Source of the DNA: Saxidomus purpurata
Taxonomy: Eukaryota; Mollusca; Bivalvia; Venerida; Veneridae
Reading direction: 5' to 3'
Length of the DNA stretch: 64,000 nt
Assembly: GCA_022818135.1 (NCBI GenBank)
Contig: JAFMSR010000019.1
Location: 29,502,315-29,566,314 of the forward strand
A program made the position numbers and the translations under genes. This document shows positions 61,301-64,000 of the stretch, piece after piece (within the stretch, counting starts at the first letter, position 1; each line of letters begins with the position of its first letter). The notes under the pieces were generated by a model. That model saw only the letters and a program-made list of their open reading frames with translations, ran no database searches and was not told where the DNA came from.

Positions 61301-63590
61301 CTTGTACGAAGACATCCGCATGAAACACTTCCTTTATCGTGTCTATGTCGGTGACCTTGAGAAAGTTGACCTTCACATATACATTTTTCTGAAAGATAAA
61401 AATATGTCTAAACTAAAAGACATCCTGAAGTTTCACGCCCGAGTCGTTCACAAAAAGTTGCCGTATGGTTTGCCTGTTTGTCTACTATATTTATGGAGCC
61501 GCCTTGGTCCAGTGGTAGCGTGTTTGCCTCACGGTCGGAGTGTCCCGGATTCGATCCCCACCTGTGCCTAAGTAGGGGTAGTGTCTTTCGGCAATGCACA
61601 GATAACTCCACACTGCATCTCTCTCTTCGAGACTGATTCCAGTCTCTAGTGAGTCCCGTTAGCGTTTAGTCTAGGTCGTAAGAACTTGCTTCGCAATCGG
61701 GAGTACAATGCAACTTGGGACAAATGGATTCAAACCCCGGTAAAGATAGGTGCCAGGCACAGGGCAAGCTAAAGTAATTACATGCATGCATATATATGCT
61801 TGTTTAAACCATGCCACATACATGTATTATCTAAAGCAAAACATCAAGCACGTGCATTTATTCGGATATGGAATAAACAATACGGTGGTTGAGATATTAA
61901 AGAAATTTATATGCCCCAATGCTTGGGGGATATCCGTCACTTACGTCGGAAGTTCTTTGTTTGAATTTCAGGTCTTTGGTGACAAAAGTAAAGCGAAGTT
62001 CCGCACAGTATGTAAGGATATTTGTAGCGTTGCGCGATGGTCGAGTGGTTAACGCTCTGGACTTCCAATACGAGGGTTCCCGGTTTAAATTACCCAAAGA
62101 GAAATCCTATAACACCCCCTCCCCCCCCGCAATTAAAAAAGACCCGCACTAATGGTTTGGAAGGGACTAACGTCGGCAGTTCTGTGTTTGAATATTATGT
62201 ATTAAGGAACAAAAGTTAAGCGAAGTGACGAACACCATTTAGGGATATTCGAGTTTAACAAATTTACAATATCAAGCGACACAATGTAGGATTTTTAAAT
62301 AACATGCCTACTATGTCAATATTTGTGCTATATAATGGAACAGTTATGTGCGGGATTTAATAGAAAAATTGGTAATTTTACAGCCGAATTTTACATTTAC
62401 TTATATCCAGTGCATTGCATTGTACACTGTACAATTTATAGATACAATAGAAACAATAGATACCAAGATCATTAAGCAATTTGTATTTAGATTGTCAAGC
62501 CCTTTGTTTGTATTCGATATTTGATCTACATAATTATTTTGTCCTACAATAGATATAATGTTACAATTTAATTACCGCACTTGTGCAACAAATGTTAATT
62601 ATCAACTTGTACAAAATTTAAATGCCTCTTATTTTATTTCTATCGGAGCGGTGGTGTAGGAGTTAAGGTGTCTGCCGCTATTCCCGGACGTTGCGAGTTC
62701 AAGCCCAACTGGGCTCCCACGACAGTGGTTTTTCCAGGAAGCGCTTTCGAGAGTGACGCGATGGTCTTTAAGCTTTCTTCGCAATCGAGCTAAAAGAAAT
62801 AAGTGTAAAATCTTTCTTATTTTTTTCATTTGCATTAAATTTAAATTCATAGAATAATACAATTATATTCCTTTTTGTGTATGAAGGTAATTGTAAATTG
62901 TTTATCATATACATTGGACTTCACAACCTTCTTAAAGTTAGCATAGCGAAATCTGATACATTAAAACCGTAAAACAAAATGCGAAAGTATTCAACTGTGT
63001 GTCTTTCCTTTTTTGTCTAGATAGTTGCTTGATAGTACGAAGATTTTTTATATAAAATTAAATCCCTAATATCGACCTGCTCATTATACATGTATTAGAA
63101 GAAAAAAAGATGCAATGACACTTTCACCGCCACATGTCACCTCTATCCCTCCATACGAATGGTGTTTTCTAATTTCGAAGTCACTAACTTGTAACACAAC
63201 TATATTTGTTTTTCTCTGTGATTACTGTTATTTCAAAACATATTTACGTTGTTTTTTTAACTTACTCTCTTTTTCTCACTCATTTTATATCCTCTTTCTT
63301 TGTTGCTTTGTTGTTTTGTTTTTATTCACATATATTTTATACCAAAATTACAGTACATTGTAACTCCAACATGACACACTTAAACCGCGACTTCTTCTGT
63401 AAATAGATCATTCCTAAATTACATTTAGATCTACGTATTGCGTTTCAAATTGTATATTCAAAGTATACGTCATTCAGAACACATGCACACTTTATCAATA
63501 TAGCCGATTTACCTTATTTTTGTTAATTGCTCCTCTATCTGTTGAATTTCCACCCTCTATATCTTTCAAGGTAACCGGTCCATTATCCAT
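58324..63590 (-). CDS. Pentameric ligand-gated ion channel subunit lacking the Cys-loop cysteines
   Basis: Exons on the minus strand: 63590-63513 (ATG), 61388-61266, 60922-60725, 59705-59448, 58891-58736, 58500-58324. All are phase 0 with AG/GT borders, giving 330 residues; a short C-terminal exon should lie beyond 58324 but was not identified. The extracellular domain starts near residue 29 (VYVKVNFLKV), with WREPTLD, then ELHDFPFDVQ (124-133). The two cysteines that normally flank FPxD are Glu121 and Leu135. M1 is about 208-232, M2 240-257 (RLQLSFIITLTGV), M3 about 274-292 and M4 about 306-330, with only about 14 residues between M3 and M4. No signal peptide is visible in the first exon (MDNGPVTLKDIEGG). 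Ligand and ion selectivity cannot be read from the sequence. M2's LTGVTF is closer to anion-type than nicotinic subunits, but this is a weak hint. Confidence 0.85.
61495..61745 (+). repeat. tRNA-derived SINE in the channel gene intron
   Basis: A-box TGGTCCAGTGGTAGCG and B-box GGATTCGATCCCC, with a body containing TCTTCGAGACTGATTCCAGT and a 3' part with GAACTTGCTTCGCAATCGG. It lies in the long first intron of the channel gene, antisense to it. Confidence 0.8.
61930..62260 (+). repeat. SINE-like tRNA unit flanked by two copies of an about 85-bp repeat
   Basis: A tRNA-like centre (GATGGTCGAGTGGTTAACGC and GGGTTCCCGGTTTAAATTAC, about 62031-62095) is bordered by related sequences: ACGTCGGAAGTTC...AAGCGAAG at 61943-62000 and ACGTCGGCAGTTC...AAGCGAAG at 62170-62225. 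This suggests a composite or a nested insertion. Confidence 0.6.
62640..62800 (+). repeat. tRNA-derived SINE
   Basis: A-box-like GGTGGTGTAGGAGTTAAGG and B-box GAGTTCAAGCCC, with a body ending CTTTCTTCGCAATCGAGC. Its end resembles the 3' part of the SINE at 61495. Confidence 0.75.
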
Positions 63591-64000
63591 TTCTTATTTT
63601 TTTTTAATTTAGAAGTTTAAATCCACAATAAAAGAATCGAGTCAAAAGGGTATTCACAAAAAACTGATTGAATGTCGAAACCGATAATGTTATTGTAGTT
63701 GTCAGCAACATATCGGGTTTCCTGTTTGAAATAGATTATTTTTGTTATAATACATTATACATAAAAAATGTCCATTGTGCCGTGTCTTGATTTTGAGCTT
63801 AATGAAGTACAACGATGAATATCGAGGATTTCGAACACGTAACGCCCCATTCAATGTTTTACATGTATATAACTATAGCATTATTTGGCTGAAATAATAT
63901 TATGACTTTGACTATTTGATCAAGTGTTACGAGCTGTTGTGAATTTTAAATTTTGAAGTCATTCTATCTATTTATGATATACATTTGTATATTCATTGAA
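63591..64000. other. 5' flank of the channel gene
   Basis: Upstream of the putative start codon on the minus strand. An A/T homopolymer run lies just before the ATG. No TATA box or other promoter motif could be assigned with confidence. Confidence 0.4.

Overview
This is eukaryotic (metazoan) DNA: AT-rich, gene-sparse, with multi-exon genes joined at GT/AG sites, tRNA-derived SINEs, MITE-like hairpins, minisatellites and two scaffold gaps of exactly 500 N. The gene families (a LolA-like-domain cell-surface protein, a secreted protein with two Frizzled-type cysteine-rich domains, and a pentameric ligand-gated channel without the Cys-loop cysteines) and the repeat style suggest a lophotrochozoan, most likely a bivalve mollusc. 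The species assignment is inference; no bacterial or viral gene was seen.

Layout. 1-3811 holds foldback-type repeats and no recognisable gene. 3812-30491 and 38332-55120 are two copies of one block. Each copy carries the 3' part of a LolA-like gene (+ strand) followed by a convergent Frizzled-CRD gene (- strand). Copy 1 has taken in a 7.2 kb foldback element (5129-12366) and a 4.1 kb foldback element (16912-21031). Copy 2 lacks both and instead has a 2.0 kb TIR element (43773-45741). Copy 2's LolA-like gene also has four further upstream exons (33261-38272) that copy 1 lacks, so copy 1 looks 5'-truncated. The left edge of the duplication lies inside a minisatellite, and its right edge in copy 2 coincides with an N gap, so tandem duplication and mis-scaffolded haplotypes are both possible. 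55621-64000 is single copy and contains the channel gene on the - strand (six exons mapped from its start codon), among SINEs and a TA-flanked TIR element.

Most unusual signals: (1) in three introns of the LolA-like gene a minisatellite starts exactly at the exon's 5' splice site, so intact or decayed copies of the splice donor are reiterated (roughly 38-40 times in one intron); (2) two unrelated-looking foldback elements share a terminal motif, GTGAAGTTRGCT, and both have 9-bp target-site duplications, one with a perfect empty site in the paralogous copy; (3) the twin-CRD protein has lost both partners of one conserved disulphide in CRD1 while keeping all ten cysteines in CRD2; (4) the channel lacks both Cys-loop cysteines, has no visible signal peptide and has a very short M3-M4 loop.
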